Assembly (NCBI RefSeq): GCF_001544615.1
Contig: NZ_FCNV02000002.1
Span: 372,001 to 436,000 of the forward strand
Source: Caballeronia concitans
Lineage (GTDB): Bacteria; Pseudomonadota; Gammaproteobacteria; Burkholderiales; Burkholderiaceae
DNA length: 64,000 nucleotides
Direction: 5' to 3'
Notes under the pieces: model-generated
What the model was told of the DNA's origin: nothing
Seen by the model: the letters and a program-made list of their open reading frames with translations, nothing else
The model's database searches: none
Part shown: in pieces, positions 8,631-18,451 of the stretch
How the letters are laid out: each line of letters starts with the position of its first letter
How positions within the stretch are numbered: the first letter of the stretch is position 1
Program-made: the position numbers and the translations under genes

Positions 8631-10508
8631 TCATAGCGTGTTCCGCCCAGTCGGCAGCGGCGTGTCCGCCTGCTTCGCCGCTTCGATCGCGGCCTTCGGC
8701 AGCGGCGGTGGGCCATCCATTTTCGTATTGCGTGTAACCGTCTCGCGCTTGACAAAGATCCGCGTCGGCAATGTGAAGCCTCGCAGGTCCAGCAGTTCGA
8801 GCGGTCCCCGGCCCACATCGGTGCGCAGCATGTACGTGAGCGGATGCGCGATATCGGCAGGTGCAGGCGCCGCAGGTCCGTGCGCGTTGAGCGCGTCCTG
8901 ATCCGACGTATCGGTGGCTTTCTGCGCGGCGTAACGCGTGTCCTCGAACTGCGCCTTGGCCTGCCACGTCACCTGATACGTCGCCGTATCGATCGGCTCG
9001 ACGTGCGCGCGTTCGAGCATGCGCACGAGCGCCCAGCGACCGCTAAATTCGAAGCGCTTGTTCGTGTCGGCCAACTCCGAACCCTTGCCGAGGAACAACG
9101 ACTGCGCGACCTGGCGCGCCTGCTCGTCGGAATCAGGGCTGTCGCTGATCTGCTGAAGCTTCAGGCGCAAGGTCGTGATGCGTTCGGTGAAACGTTCGAG
9201 GCTCAGGTCGCTGCGTGCGGACGCGGGGGTCGTTGCGCCGTTGGTCTGCGCCACCAGCCTCAGCACCGGGCCGAACGAAACGCCCAACGGACCGGCCGGA
9301 TCGGGCTTGGTGGCCTCGGGCGTATCGTCCTTCTTGCCGAACATGTTCTGCGCCTTGCTCACAAGCGTATCGGACAAGGACGCCTGCTGCGCGCCCGCCC
9401 CACCCTGATATTCGAGCGCCTTCATCAGCGCAATGAACGGCGATTGCCGCGCATCGGCGATCAGCTTCAACTGACCGATCGACGCGGGCAGCGTCGGTGC
9501 GGGGTCGCATCGCACGCTGTTCATGAAGGCTTGCCAGTGCTCGGCGTAGTCGGCGAAATAGCGGGCGCGCAAAGTGGCGCGCAAGGCTTCGGGGGTCTGC
9601 GGGGTCGCTTTGGTATCGGCGCCTGGCTGACTCTTGCCTGCGTTGCCGAGCACCCAGTCACCGGCCACGCCATTTTGTTTCGCCGCTTTCTCGATGGCAG
9701 CTTCAATCGAGCCTTCCCATGCCTGGCGCGTGTAGACGCCCGGCACCGTCACTGCCGTGCGGAAGAGGCCACGCGTGTCCGTGCCCGCGGTCAGCGACGC
9801 GAGTGTCTGGTCCGGGTACTTGTGGCCGACCGCGGCGAGCACGCTTTCATACACCGAATCGTCGGAGTTCTTCACGCCGATCACCGCCAGCAATGTCTGC
9901 CGTGCAGTGCCGATCAGCTCGTCGCGTGGCTGGATGCGCCAGTCCGGATGCGCGCTCAAGTGCGACGCCCAGAAGCCGAGAAGATGCTGAGACAGGTCGA
10001 TTTTTTCGCCGGCGGTGAGATTCGTGGCCGTATTCCAGTACTTCGGCAATTCGCCACCCAAGAACGCCGCGTCCGCGCGTTGTGGTTCGGCCATCATGAG
10101 ATACGTCTTCAGCGCACCCTCGCCGTCCTGCGCGACATGCGTGAGCTGATCGTCGATCTGCGTGGTCGGCATCTGGCCGAGATCGACGAGGCGCCCTTCG
10201 ATGTCCTGCTGCACGGGCGCGCTCAGCAGCGCGCGGCTTTCGCGGGCATAGGGCGTCCACAGGGCATCGAGCACTTCGCGGTCGTGGTTCAGGCCGAAGC
10301 GGGAGAACAGCGGCGCATGGTCCTGTGTGCGATGTTCGTAGAAGCCGATGCGCTGCTGCAGCGCCCGCAACGCGCGCAGGCGCGACGCGGCATCGGGCGC
10401 TTGCTTGAGCGCGGTGAGCGCCTCGTTGGTTTGCACCATCGCATGGGCGTTCGACATGCCCGAGATCAGCATGCCGACGCTCCAGAAGCTGATGGCGCCC
10501 AGCATCAC
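8631..10508 (-). pseudogene. tssM: TssM/IcmF C-terminal half (5'-truncated tssM remnant)
   Basis: The 625 residues match only the C-terminal half of TssM (IcmF/VasK), which is normally about 1,100-1,300 residues. What remains is the last transmembrane helix (VMLGAISFWSVGMLISG), the helical periplasmic region and the beta-rich C-terminal domain that contacts TssJ. The cytoplasmic NTPase domain with its Walker A site and the first two membrane helices are absent. TssM-like sequence can be followed a little upstream of the first GTG/ATG (RRTGFHPVTVFSAV), to about 10,550, and then the frame becomes unrelated and meets a TGA at about 10,590. No credible promoter or ribosome site is present. I call it a pseudogene. 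A separately expressed membrane-periplasmic fragment cannot be excluded. Confidence 0.8.
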
Positions 10509-10539
10509 GGCCGAAAAGACCGTGACCGGATGGAAGCCG

Positions 10540-10565
10540 GTTCTACGGCCTTTGCGTTCTCGGGT
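10540..10565. other. Inferred deletion/rearrangement junction inside the T6SS locus
   Basis: Two genes that both lack their 5' parts point away from each other here. To the left is the tssM remnant on the minus strand, and to the right is the OmpA-family gene on the plus strand. There is no intergenic promoter space between them. A single deletion running from mid-tssM to mid-ompA would give this arrangement and would also remove the missing core genes. I see no insertion-sequence remnant or long repeat at the joint. This is inference from truncation and gene content. Confidence 0.6.
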
Positions 10566-11847
10566 ACACGCGGACGCGGACGCGCTCGCTCAGAAATTGC
10601 GCCTCGTGCGCCAGGCCCGCGCCGATGCATCGCGCATGGTGGGTGCGCGCCTGCCCGGCTACGTCGCCGTGTACCAGCGTCTGACCCGGCTCGAGCCTCA
10701 AGACACCGAGGCGCGCGCGCAATGGTATGGTGCGTCGGCTGCCACGCCGTTCGTCGATTCGCAATCGTTCGAAGCCGTCGTTCGGGCCGCCGAAACGACG
10801 GCGGTGCGCGAGTCACCCGACCCGTATCACGCAGCCCACGCGGCCGGCCTGGCCTCTATCGTCGGCTGGACGCAGCGGGTGGTGTTCTCCACGCTCTCCG
10901 ATCCGCGTCAGCCCGCTCAGCCGTGGCCGCTCTATGGCGCGGGCTGGCTCGACTGTGGTCCGGCAAGCGACGCGTCCAGGCCCTGGGAGTGTGATGTGCG
11001 GAGCAGCACGCACGTCGCTCCGCCGGCGGTGGCCACGTCACGCGCACCCTGGTCACTTCCGCAGCCGCTCATCGAAGCCATGCCACGGCATCTGCGCGCG
11101 TCGCCGCGCCTGGCCGCGGTGGGACACGCACTCGCGCTCGCTGCGCTTGCCGCCGTCGCTTCGTTCTGGAGCTCGGGGCAGCACAACGCGGAGCTCATTG
11201 CGCAAAGTCGGGCCGACCTGGATCGCTTCAACGCGATCCCCGCTGATCGCGATTCTGCGCGGCGCGACGCCCTCAAGGAAATCGTCGCCGACCGCGACGA
11301 GCTCGATCACTATGCGCGCGACGGTGTGCCGCTGCGGCTCGGTTTCGGTCTCTATCATGGTGCGCGTTTGTTGCCCTCGCTCAATCGCGCCATTGCCAGT
11401 TATCAGCCGCCCCCGCCTGCGCCGGCCGTCGTCACACTGGATAGCATGTCGCTTTTCGATAGCGGCAAGGCAGTGCTCAAGCCCGGCTCGAATCGCGCCC
11501 TCGTCGGGTCGCTCGAGATGATCAAGGCGCATCCGGACAAGCGCATTCTGGTGGCCGGCTATACGGACAACGTCGGCGACTCCGCAAGCAATCTGAAGTT
11601 GTCCCTCGCGCGTGCGGCGGCGCTGCGCGACTGGCTGGTCGACGCCTCCGGCATAGCCGCGACTCAGTTCGCCATTCAGGGCTACGGCGACACGCGCCCG
11701 ATCGCGTCGAACGAAACGAGCGAGGGCCGCGCCCGCAACCGCCGCGTGGAAATCACGCTCGTGCCGGATAACACAGCGGCGAGCGCTCACGTAAGCTCTG
11801 CGCACTCGCTGGCGAACGCAGCCGACAGGCGCAACAACATCCAGTAG
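10555..11847 (+). CDS. T6SS-associated OmpA-family protein, 5'-truncated
   Basis: About 430 family-like residues starting near RSRVHADADALAQKLRLV. The frame is open further left, but that part is the antisense of the tssM remnant. An ATG at 10,636 is the first ATG within the homologous part and has no Shine-Dalgarno. Order of parts: an IcmF-like cytoplasmic segment (LPGYVAVYQRLTRLE, WYGASAATPF), one transmembrane helix (AAVGHALALAALAAVASFW), then a C-terminal OmpA peptidoglycan-binding domain (LFDSGKAVLKPG, AGYTDNVGDSASNLKLS, GYGDTRPIASNETSEGRARNRRVEI). Complete relatives have further N-terminal sequence with membrane helices. The domain would anchor the T6SS to peptidoglycan. It is probably non-functional, but the OmpA domain itself is intact. 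Confidence 0.75.
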   Translation, partial: RSRVHADADALAQKLRLVRQARADASRMVGARLPGYVAVYQRLTRLEPQDTEARAQWYGASAATPFVDSQSFEAVVRAAETTAVRESPDPYHAAHAAGLASIVGWTQRVVFSTLSDPRQPAQPWPLYGAGWLDCGPASDASRPWECDVRSSTHVAPPAVATSRAPWSLPQPLIEAMPRHLRASPRLAAVGHALALAALAAVASFWSSGQHNAELIAQSRADLDRFNAIPADRDSARRDALKEIVADRDELDHYARDGVPLRLGFGLYHGARLLPSLNRAIASYQPPPPAPAVVTLDSMSLFDSGKAVLKPGSNRALVGSLEMIKAHPDKRILVAGYTDNVGDSASNLKLSLARAAALRDWLVDASGIAATQFAIQGYGDTRPIASNETSEGRARNRRVEITLVPDNTAASAHVSSAHSLANAADRRNNIQ

Positions 11848-11857
11848 CAATTGAATC

Positions 11858-11877
11858 CCCGAAGCCCATGCTTCGGG
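11858..11877 (+). terminator. Hairpin between the OmpA-family gene and hcp
   Basis: A perfect 8-bp stem (CCCGAAGC / GCTTCGGG) with the four-base loop CCAT lies 11 bp after the OmpA-family stop. The following tract (ATCTTGTTGT) is only moderately T-rich. It could end read-through and let hcp be transcribed separately from the sequence downstream of it. Confidence 0.5.
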
Positions 11878-11937
11878 ATCTTGTTGTCTGGAATAACCTT
11901 CCAGGCATTGCTTTGTTGTACTAATGAGGAGTAGTAA

Positions 11938-12423
11938 ATGGCAATTCCCGCATACATGTGGCTCAAAGACGACGGCGGCGCCGACATCAAGGGTTCCGTC
12001 ACGGTGCACGGCCGTGAAGGCAGCGTCGAGATCGTCGCGTTCGACCACGGCGTGCATATCCCGACCGATGGCAACACCGGCAAGCTGACCGGCACGCGCG
12101 TGCATGCGCCGATCACGCTGACGAAGGAAACCGACGCGTCGTCGCCGTACCTGTACAAGGCCGTGACGAGCGGCCAGACGCTGAAGTCCGTCGAAATCAA
12201 GTGGTACAAGATCGACGACGCGGGCAAGGAGAAGGAATACTTCAACACCAAGCTCGACAACGTCAAGGTCGTCGCCGTGCGTCCGAAGATGCTCGACATC
12301 AAGAACCCGGATTACGAGAAGCACAACCATCTGGAAGAAATCGAGCTGCGCTACGAACAGATCACCTGGTCGTACAAGGACGGCAACATCATCCACAAGG
12401 ACACGTGGAACGAGCGCGCCTAA
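11938..12423 (+). CDS. hcp: Hcp, type VI secretion tube protein (TssD)
   Basis: A 161-residue Hcp. It begins MAIPAYMWLKDDGGADIKGS, and the body contains the typical ITLTKETDASSPYLYKAV and EIELRYEQITWSYKDGNI strands. Hcp hexamers stack into the inner tube that the contracting sheath propels out of the cell. The start has a strong ribosome site (TGAGGAGTAGTAA). A hairpin upstream and one downstream suggest a short, abundant transcript. The gene is intact even though no sheath gene (tssB/tssC) remains here, so it could serve another T6SS elsewhere in the genome. Confidence 0.95.
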   Translation: MAIPAYMWLKDDGGADIKGSVTVHGREGSVEIVAFDHGVHIPTDGNTGKLTGTRVHAPITLTKETDASSPYLYKAVTSGQTLKSVEIKWYKIDDAGKEKEYFNTKLDNVKVVAVRPKMLDIKNPDYEKHNHLEEIELRYEQITWSYKDGNIIHKDTWNERA

Positions 12424-12443
12424 AGCGCCTCATGGTGAGCAAG

Positions 12444-12468
12444 GTCGTTGAAGTCTGATCTCAACGAC
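12444..12468 (+). terminator. Weak hairpin after hcp
   Basis: GTCGTTGA and TCAACGAC form an 8-bp stem with a 9-base loop, 20 bp after the hcp stop. No T-tract follows. It may act as a partial terminator or a 3' stabilising hairpin between highly expressed hcp and clpV. Confidence 0.3.
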
Positions 12469-12576
12469 GGCTGACCAATGCCGGTTCGCCGTGCTGTACG
12501 GCGCGCGAACTGGCGCTTCTCTCGAACCGCACTCGCGCTACGCACCCTTCCTGATTTACCCTGCTATCGAATTCCT

Positions 12577-15237
12577 ATGACCTCGCGTGACTCCACCCAT
12601 CTGCTTCGTCGGCTCAACCCGCACTGCGCCCGGACGCTCGAAGCGGCCGCGAGCCTGTGCCAGACGCGCCTTGCCGACGAAATCACCGTCGAGCACTGGC
12701 TGTTGAAGCTGATCGAGTCGGACGACGGGGACGTTCCGGCAATCCTGCGCCACTACGAAATCGACATCGACGCGATCTGGAACGCGCTGCTCGCCGCCAT
12801 CGACCGGTTGCCCCGTAATCTCCGCGGCATGCCGGCCTTGTCGATCCAACTGGCGAGCGTACTGCAGGACGCCTGGAATCTCGCGTCGCGCGAGAACACC
12901 GATGGCACCATTCGCTCGGCGCATCTGTTGCGCGCGATCATCGATGCACCGCATGTGCTGCGCACGCAGGATGCGTGGCCACTGCTTTCGATCTCCGGTG
13001 CGCAGATCGAGCGCCTGCTGCCGCGACTCGGGCGCCAGTCGTGCGAGAACGGGACGCAGGACGAACACGACGATGACGCACCCGAAACGTCCGAAGGTGC
13101 TTCGCAGCCGAATGCAGACAGCGCGACGGCATCTTCGACCGAGCCCGTGCAGCGTTCGACCGACGGCGAAGCCCTCTCGCGCTTTGCCATCGACCTGACC
13201 GAGAAGGCGCGTCGCGGTGATATCGATCCCGTATTCGGTCGGGATCGGGAAATCCAGCAGATGATCGATGTGCTAGTGCGCCGGCGCAAGAACAATCCGA
13301 TTCTCGTGGGCGATCCGGGCGTCGGCAAGACTGCGCTCGTCGAAGGGCTCGCGCTGCGCATCGCCGAAGGCAGCGTGCCGAGCCTTTTGCGCGAAGTGCG
13401 CATGCTCACGCTGGATCTCGGGCTGCTGCAGGCCGGAGCGGGCGTCAAGGGCGAGTTCGAGCAGCGGTTGAAGAACGTGATCGACGAAGTGAAAGCGTCG
13501 GCGGTGCCGATCATTCTTTTCATCGATGAGGCGCACACGATCATCGGCGCGGGCAATTCGGCTGGCGGCTCGGACGCGGCCAACCTGCTCAAGCCCGCGC
13601 TCGCCCGCGGCGAACTGCGCACCGTCGCGGCGACGACGTGGAGCGAATACAAGGAATACTTCGAGCGCGACGCGGCGCTAGAGCGGCGCTTTCAACTCGT
13701 GAAGGTCGAAGAACCGGACGACGACGCGGCCTGCCTGATGCTGCGCGGTCTGGCGAGCCGTTATGCGACACATCACGGCGTGCATATCCGCGACGCGGCG
13801 CTCGTTGCCGCGGTGAAACTCTCGCGCCGCTATATCCCCGCGCGGCAATTGCCCGACAAGGCGGTCGATCTGATCGATACTGCCGCCGCGCGCGTGCGCA
13901 TGGGCCTCGACTCTCCGCCTGCCGAACTGCAACGCGCCCGCGCGGCAGTGGCAGCGCTGGAGCTCGAGCGTTCCACGCTCGACGGCGACGAGCGCGCGGG
14001 CGTCGAAGACTTGGGCGCGCGTCGCAGCGCGCTCGAAGCGGCACACGCGCAGGCCAGCGCCGAGCTGGAAGCGTTGAACTCGCGTTACGGCCATGAGTTG
14101 TCACTTGTGCGCGCGTTGATCGAGCAACGCGGAGACGGCAAGACGCCACTCGATGCCAGCGCATTCACCCAGGCGCGCCAGGCGCTTGCCAATGCGCAAG
14201 GCAAAGTCCCGATGATCTTCGCTGACGTCGATGCGCAAGCCATCGCGCGAGTCGTCGCGGAGTGGACCGGTGTGCCGGTGGGCAATTTGATGGAAGATGA
14301 ACTGTTGAGCCTGTTGACGCTGGAAGACCAGCTCGCGCAACGCGTCGTCGAGCAGGACGATGTACTGGACGCACTGGCCGACAGTCTCCGGACCGCGAAA
14401 GCCGGCTTGAAAAGCGAGAACGCGCCGATGGGCGTATTCCTGCTTACCGGCCCATCGGGCGTCGGGAAGACCGAAACGGCGCTCGCGCTGGCCGATGTGC
14501 TCTTCGGAGGCGAAGCCGCGCTCACGACCATCAACATGTCCGAGTATCAGGAAGCCCACACCGTTTCGCAACTGAAGGGTTCGCCGCCCGGCTACGTGGG
14601 TTACGGGCGTGGAGGCGTTCTCACCGAAGCCGTGCGTCAACGCCCATATAGCGTCGTCTTGCTCGATGAAGTCGAAAAAGCGCACCGCGACGTGCTCGAT
14701 ATCTTCTATCAGGTGTTCGATCGCGGCACGATGCGCGACGGCGAGGGGCGTGAGATCGATTTCCGCAACTGCGTGATTCTTATGACGTCCAATCTGGGCA
14801 GTGCGCAGATCGACGAGGCGACCACCGACAATCCCGAAATCGCCCAGGCCGCGCTGCGCGACGTGGTGCAGGAACCGTTGCTGGCGCATTTCCAGCCAGC
14901 GCTGCTCGCGCGTTTCCAGACGCTTGTGTATCGGCCGCTGGATGTTGCCGCGCTCGGCACCATCGTGCGTCTAAAGCTCGCGAAGGTCGCCGACCGCCTC
15001 GGCCGTCAGCACGACGTCCGGCTCGCTTACGACGAGTCGCTCGTGAAGTCGCTCGCCGAACGCTGCCTTGCGCGTGAATCGGGAGCGCGCAACGTGGATG
15101 CCTTCCTGAATCAGCGCATTCTGCCGAGCGTGTCGCGCGAATTACTCGCGCGCATGGCAAGCGGGGCGACGCCTGCGGAAGTGCAGTTGTCGTGTTCAGA
15201 GGAAGGCAATCTGACGATCGAGTTCGTCGATCGTTGA
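12577..15237 (+). CDS. clpV: ClpV, type VI secretion AAA+ ATPase (TssH)
   Basis: An 886-residue hexameric ATPase that disassembles contracted T6SS sheaths. The start MTSRDSTHLLRRLNP gives the usual N terminus; the 33 Arg-rich residues upstream are not family-like. Order: N domain (1-160), AAA1 with Walker A GDPGVGKTALVEG and Walker B LFIDEAHTIIGAG, the coiled M domain (about 420-540), then AAA2 with GPSGVGKTETALA and LLDEVEKAHRDV, and a ClpB-type C-terminal domain. An acidic linker (residues about 155-185) separates the N domain from AAA1. The gene is intact. Its substrate, the TssB/TssC sheath, is not encoded in this locus. Confidence 0.95.
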   Translation: MTSRDSTHLLRRLNPHCARTLEAAASLCQTRLADEITVEHWLLKLIESDDGDVPAILRHYEIDIDAIWNALLAAIDRLPRNLRGMPALSIQLASVLQDAWNLASRENTDGTIRSAHLLRAIIDAPHVLRTQDAWPLLSISGAQIERLLPRLGRQSCENGTQDEHDDDAPETSEGASQPNADSATASSTEPVQRSTDGEALSRFAIDLTEKARRGDIDPVFGRDREIQQMIDVLVRRRKNNPILVGDPGVGKTALVEGLALRIAEGSVPSLLREVRMLTLDLGLLQAGAGVKGEFEQRLKNVIDEVKASAVPIILFIDEAHTIIGAGNSAGGSDAANLLKPALARGELRTVAATTWSEYKEYFERDAALERRFQLVKVEEPDDDAACLMLRGLASRYATHHGVHIRDAALVAAVKLSRRYIPARQLPDKAVDLIDTAAARVRMGLDSPPAELQRARAAVAALELERSTLDGDERAGVEDLGARRSALEAAHAQASAELEALNSRYGHELSLVRALIEQRGDGKTPLDASAFTQARQALANAQGKVPMIFADVDAQAIARVVAEWTGVPVGNLMEDELLSLLTLEDQLAQRVVEQDDVLDALADSLRTAKAGLKSENAPMGVFLLTGPSGVGKTETALALADVLFGGEAALTTINMSEYQEAHTVSQLKGSPPGYVGYGRGGVLTEAVRQRPYSVVLLDEVEKAHRDVLDIFYQVFDRGTMRDGEGREIDFRNCVILMTSNLGSAQIDEATTDNPEIAQAALRDVVQEPLLAHFQPALLARFQTLVYRPLDVAALGTIVRLKLAKVADRLGRQHDVRLAYDESLVKSLAERCLARESGARNVDAFLNQRILPSVSRELLARMASGATPAEVQLSCSEEGNLTIEFVDR

Positions 15238-15251
15238 AGCGAGCGTCGTGG

Positions 15252-15282
15252 CAGCGCGGCGCTTCTTTGTAACGCCGCGCTG
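15252..15282 (+). terminator. Hairpin after clpV
   Basis: A perfect 10-bp G+C-rich stem (CAGCGCGGCG / CGCCGCGCTG) with an 11-base loop lies 14 bp past the clpV stop. Only a short pyrimidine run (TGTCTCCC) follows. It is a likely transcription end point for the clpV unit. Confidence 0.5.
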
Positions 15283-15517
15283 TCTCCCACACTCAACCCG
15301 AACGCATTGGATGTTGTGCCTACATCTCTTGTCACCGACTGTTTCACCATAACTGCACAGTCAGTCCGCTGCCCCTGCGACGAGTCGACTGAAAACGCTT
15401 CGCGCCACAGGCGTTGACTTCCTGGACGAATGCCGATATTGCTGAGAGACGCCGCCCCAACGTCGAGGTGAGTGATGACCTATCTGCCTCAATCGACGCG
15501 TACGTTAGGAAACCTAA

Positions 15518-16564
15518 ATGCCACACACTCCCGAGATCGCGACTCCGCGTTCTCCCGGTCAACGCATAACCCGCAACACCCCCGCGGCATGGCGCGAAGC
15601 GGTCCGAGCATTCCTGGTCACGACCGCGCTCGCCGCATCTTCTCAATGCCTCTTGCCCGCCGCCCACGCCGCGCCCGCCGATGACTCCGCTCCCATCATC
15701 CGCGGCCCCGACGTTCAGAAGCGTGCGAACGCAGTCGTCGCGATGCTTTCCTTCTCCGTCACCCCCGACCTCTCGGCAAGCACGCTCGGCATTCGCAACG
15801 GCGCGACCGGCAATCCTTCGCTCAGCATGGTGCAACTGGGCGGCGGCTTCACGTTGAGCCCGAATTTTCCGCTTTATCTCGAAGGCACGTTAGGCGGTTC
15901 CCGTTACGACCCGAAGCTGCTCGTCTCCGACGGCCAGGAGCAGCACATGCTGCCTGTCCGATGGACGAACGCAGCCGCGACGGGCGGCATCGGCTGGGAC
16001 ATTCCGCTCAATGCAAGCAAGGACCTCGTCATCCGCCCCATCTTCAACTTCTCGATCGGAGAAGCGACGAGCGATGCAGCCGCGGCGCAATTCCTCATCA
16101 ACCGTCGAACGGATAGCAACATCGATTTCATCAAGAACGGTTCGCTGAACGTCTACGGGCTCGGCGGATCGCTGATGCTGGGTTGGTATCCGCGCAAAGA
16201 GCCTTACGAGTTCGACCTTGAACTGCGCTACACGGATATCTATCTGCAGAGCTTCGGCTCGTCGGGTGCGGTGCGCGGCTCGGCCAACGCGCAGTCGACC
16301 AACCTCTACGCGCGCTGGCGTGCGCCTACCGGAGCAGTCGTGTTGGGCAGGCCGCTGCGATACGTGCTCGAGCTGTCCCATTCGACTTACCTCGGCAGCC
16401 AGGCGGACATCCTCGGTTTCAATCAATTGACCTCGTTGGGCGCGGGGCTTGAAATCGATACAGGCGCAGTGACGAAGCTGTTCTCACGACTGCGCATCGT
16501 CGCGCGATACGCATTCGGGAAGGACGTGACAGGCGCGTCGGTGGGGGCGGCCTTGAGCTTCTGA
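15518..16564 (+). CDS. Outer-membrane beta-barrel protein (hypothetical)
   Basis: 348 residues. A long N-terminal extension is followed by a hydrophobic stretch and a signal-peptidase site near residue 51 (LLPAAHA-AP). The rest is alternating polar/hydrophobic strands with many aromatic residues (YLEGTLGGSRY, DLVIRPIFNFSIG, FDLELRYTDIYL) and ends in the terminal Phe (AALSF) expected of a barrel assembled by the Bam complex. AGGA precedes the ATG. It resembles autotransporter-barrel or porin-like proteins, but I do not recognise a named family. It stands alone between clpV and a pseudogene. Confidence 0.6.
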   Translation: MPHTPEIATPRSPGQRITRNTPAAWREAVRAFLVTTALAASSQCLLPAAHAAPADDSAPIIRGPDVQKRANAVVAMLSFSVTPDLSASTLGIRNGATGNPSLSMVQLGGGFTLSPNFPLYLEGTLGGSRYDPKLLVSDGQEQHMLPVRWTNAAATGGIGWDIPLNASKDLVIRPIFNFSIGEATSDAAAAQFLINRRTDSNIDFIKNGSLNVYGLGGSLMLGWYPRKEPYEFDLELRYTDIYLQSFGSSGAVRGSANAQSTNLYARWRAPTGAVVLGRPLRYVLELSHSTYLGSQADILGFNQLTSLGAGLEIDTGAVTKLFSRLRIVARYAFGKDVTGASVGAALSF

Positions 16565-16745
16565 TCAATAAATTCTTGGCCGATCCCGCGACTTCTGCTA
16601 TCGACAACTCACTCCGCCATCTTCAAAGCAAGACAAACATACTCGGTTTGCCTAAACCATTTCATTTCTCGCGTTACTGACTTTTCGAAGACGACCGCGC
16701 CGCCGACAGCTGCCCTTTCATCTAACCACGTTTGAAGGAACGCAA

Positions 16746-18180
16746 ATGAGCGCTGACTGCATAAGTAGAGCCTTGACGACGATAATCGTCACCACCACGG
16801 CGATGATTTCAGTCAGCGGCATGGGGCCACTCCCGCGCCTAATCCGTATCTGTCCGCGCCATCCGGGGCAATGACGCATTTCGATCCCGCGCAGACTGAT
16901 GCCTTCCCCGAAGCCGTCCCTTCAGGCACCCGCACGGCATATGGACCGGTCGGCGTGACACCGCAAGCATCGAATGGATTCATCAACTTCGTCACGCTCA
17001 AATCCACGTCGCCCAATTAAGTGTGGGCGGTATCGGCGACGGGCGTATCGTATTTGCAGACTTCCAACGATGCCGTCACGCAAATGGGCGCAACGTTGTA
17101 TTTCCCGGGCTCCAACATCATCGCGCAAAGTCTGTTGACGTCCGTGCTCACACAACCCTTCACCACGGTCGAGCAGATTCGGGCAGCGCTCCAGTTCCTC
17201 GGATTGACCGGCGGACAAGCGGCGGGACCGGCCTATAGTGTCGTCGATAACAACAATGTGCTGTATTCGGGCGCCGTCGGTAGCGTCGTCGCGGTGGGCC
17301 TGATCTCGCCGGCGCTTCCGGCGCTCGGCGTCCAGGTCTTGCGTTCGATGCCCGCGTCCGCTTTCGTTCAATCGAGCGAAGCAATCGCGGGCCTCTCGCT
17401 GACCTACGACGGCAAACTGGCCGTGCTGGGTACGCGCTCCATTTCCATCATCGATCGCAATTTCAACACTACGCCGCAAACCATCCGCTTCGGCGGCGAT
17501 GAAACGATTTCCAATTCACTCGCCATCGACGAGAACAATGGCATTTATATTGTCAGCGACAAGAAGATGCACAAGGTCGTATGGACAGGCAGTGTGTTAT
17601 CGAATCAGGCAGCCGACGGCGCGTGGGAATCCGTTTATCCGACGGGCGACACGTTCCCGACCTTGTTCGGTTCGGGCTCCGGTTCCACGCCCAGTCGGAT
17701 CAGTCGGTGACGGTGGACGGCTATGGCGCATTCGTCGTGAACAACGTGGGGCCGGGCGGGCTGAGGAATACCATCGGCACCATCATTCCCGATGCGATCG
17801 CGCGCGGACCCATTCTCGATTCGCCAGTGGACGTCGAACTTTTCGAATGGGATCCGGCAACGCATGGCTGGAGATCCGTCTGGACGCGGCCGGATATTTC
17901 ATCCAATACGATGATTCCGGGAAAGAGCATCGCATCCAATGTAGTTTTCGTTAGCGGCTATTACCGGACCAACAATTCCGGCGGGGAAGTGACCGGTCTC
18001 GACTGGAATACCGGTCAGACAGTGCATCGCACGATTCTTGGAACGAGCATCTACGGCAACGGAATGTATGCGCCGCTTGAGTTCCTGCCTGACGGTGATC
18101 TGTTTTTCAACGGAATACTGGGATTCATTCGCGTTCAAGTGCCGAGCGGACTCGTCTATCCGGCCGGATTGCCGCTCTAA
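16746..18180 (+). pseudogene. Decayed secreted (lipo)protein gene, beta-propeller-like
   Basis: A good ribosome site (AAGGAACGCAA) and a signal peptide (MSADCISRALTTIIVTTTAM) begin at 16,746. The frame is then lost at about 16,820-16,826. The continuation (GATPAPNPYLSAPSGAMTH) is two frames away, meets an in-frame TAA at 17,018-17,020 directly before VWAVSATGVSYLQ, and stays open to a TGA at 17,710. The rest of the protein (QSVTVDGYGAFVVNNVG to the end at 18,180) is in a third frame. The two long fragments have strand-rich, repeated blade-like segments (VVDNNNVLYSG, LAIDENNGIYIVSDKK) as in SMP-30-like propellers. At least three lesions make it a pseudogene. The function is unknown. Confidence 0.75.
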
Positions 18181-18392
18181 CGCCCGTCTGAAAACGCTCG
18201 CCGATGCGAACGCCCGCGCTGTGCAACAGCGGGCGGATCGTGCGGAAGTCCACGAAGGCGACAAAGTGATCGCTTAAGTCGCACGTGTCGTACGACTGAT
18301 CTCGCTCAAAGATGCCGCCGTTTGCATGAGCGAACATGCGCGTAAGCGCGCCCGAACGCGCTGTATTGTCCGCTAGATTCATCGGACGATTC

Positions 18393-18411
18393 GGTGCCCG
18401 TTCAGGGCACC
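18393..18411 (+). terminator. Hairpin upstream of the CHAD gene
   Basis: GGTGCCC and GGGCACC form a 7-bp stem with the loop GTTCA, followed by TCCTTGCT. It lies 40 bp before the CHAD start codon, so it could be a leader hairpin as easily as a terminator. The 270 bp between the pseudogene and the CHAD gene hold no open frame of note. Confidence 0.3.
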
Positions 18412-18451
18412 CTCCTTGCTCCGTGAACGTTATTTCACGCGGGAGACGCGT

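Noticed and set aside
10348-10554. N-terminal extension of the OmpA-family frame to 10,348
   Set aside because: This part is the exact antisense of the tssM remnant and has no membrane helix or family similarity. It is open only by chance.
11053-12396. A 447-residue minus-strand frame across the OmpA-family gene and hcp
   Set aside because: It spans two recognised genes and a terminator-like hairpin on the other strand. It is composition-driven.
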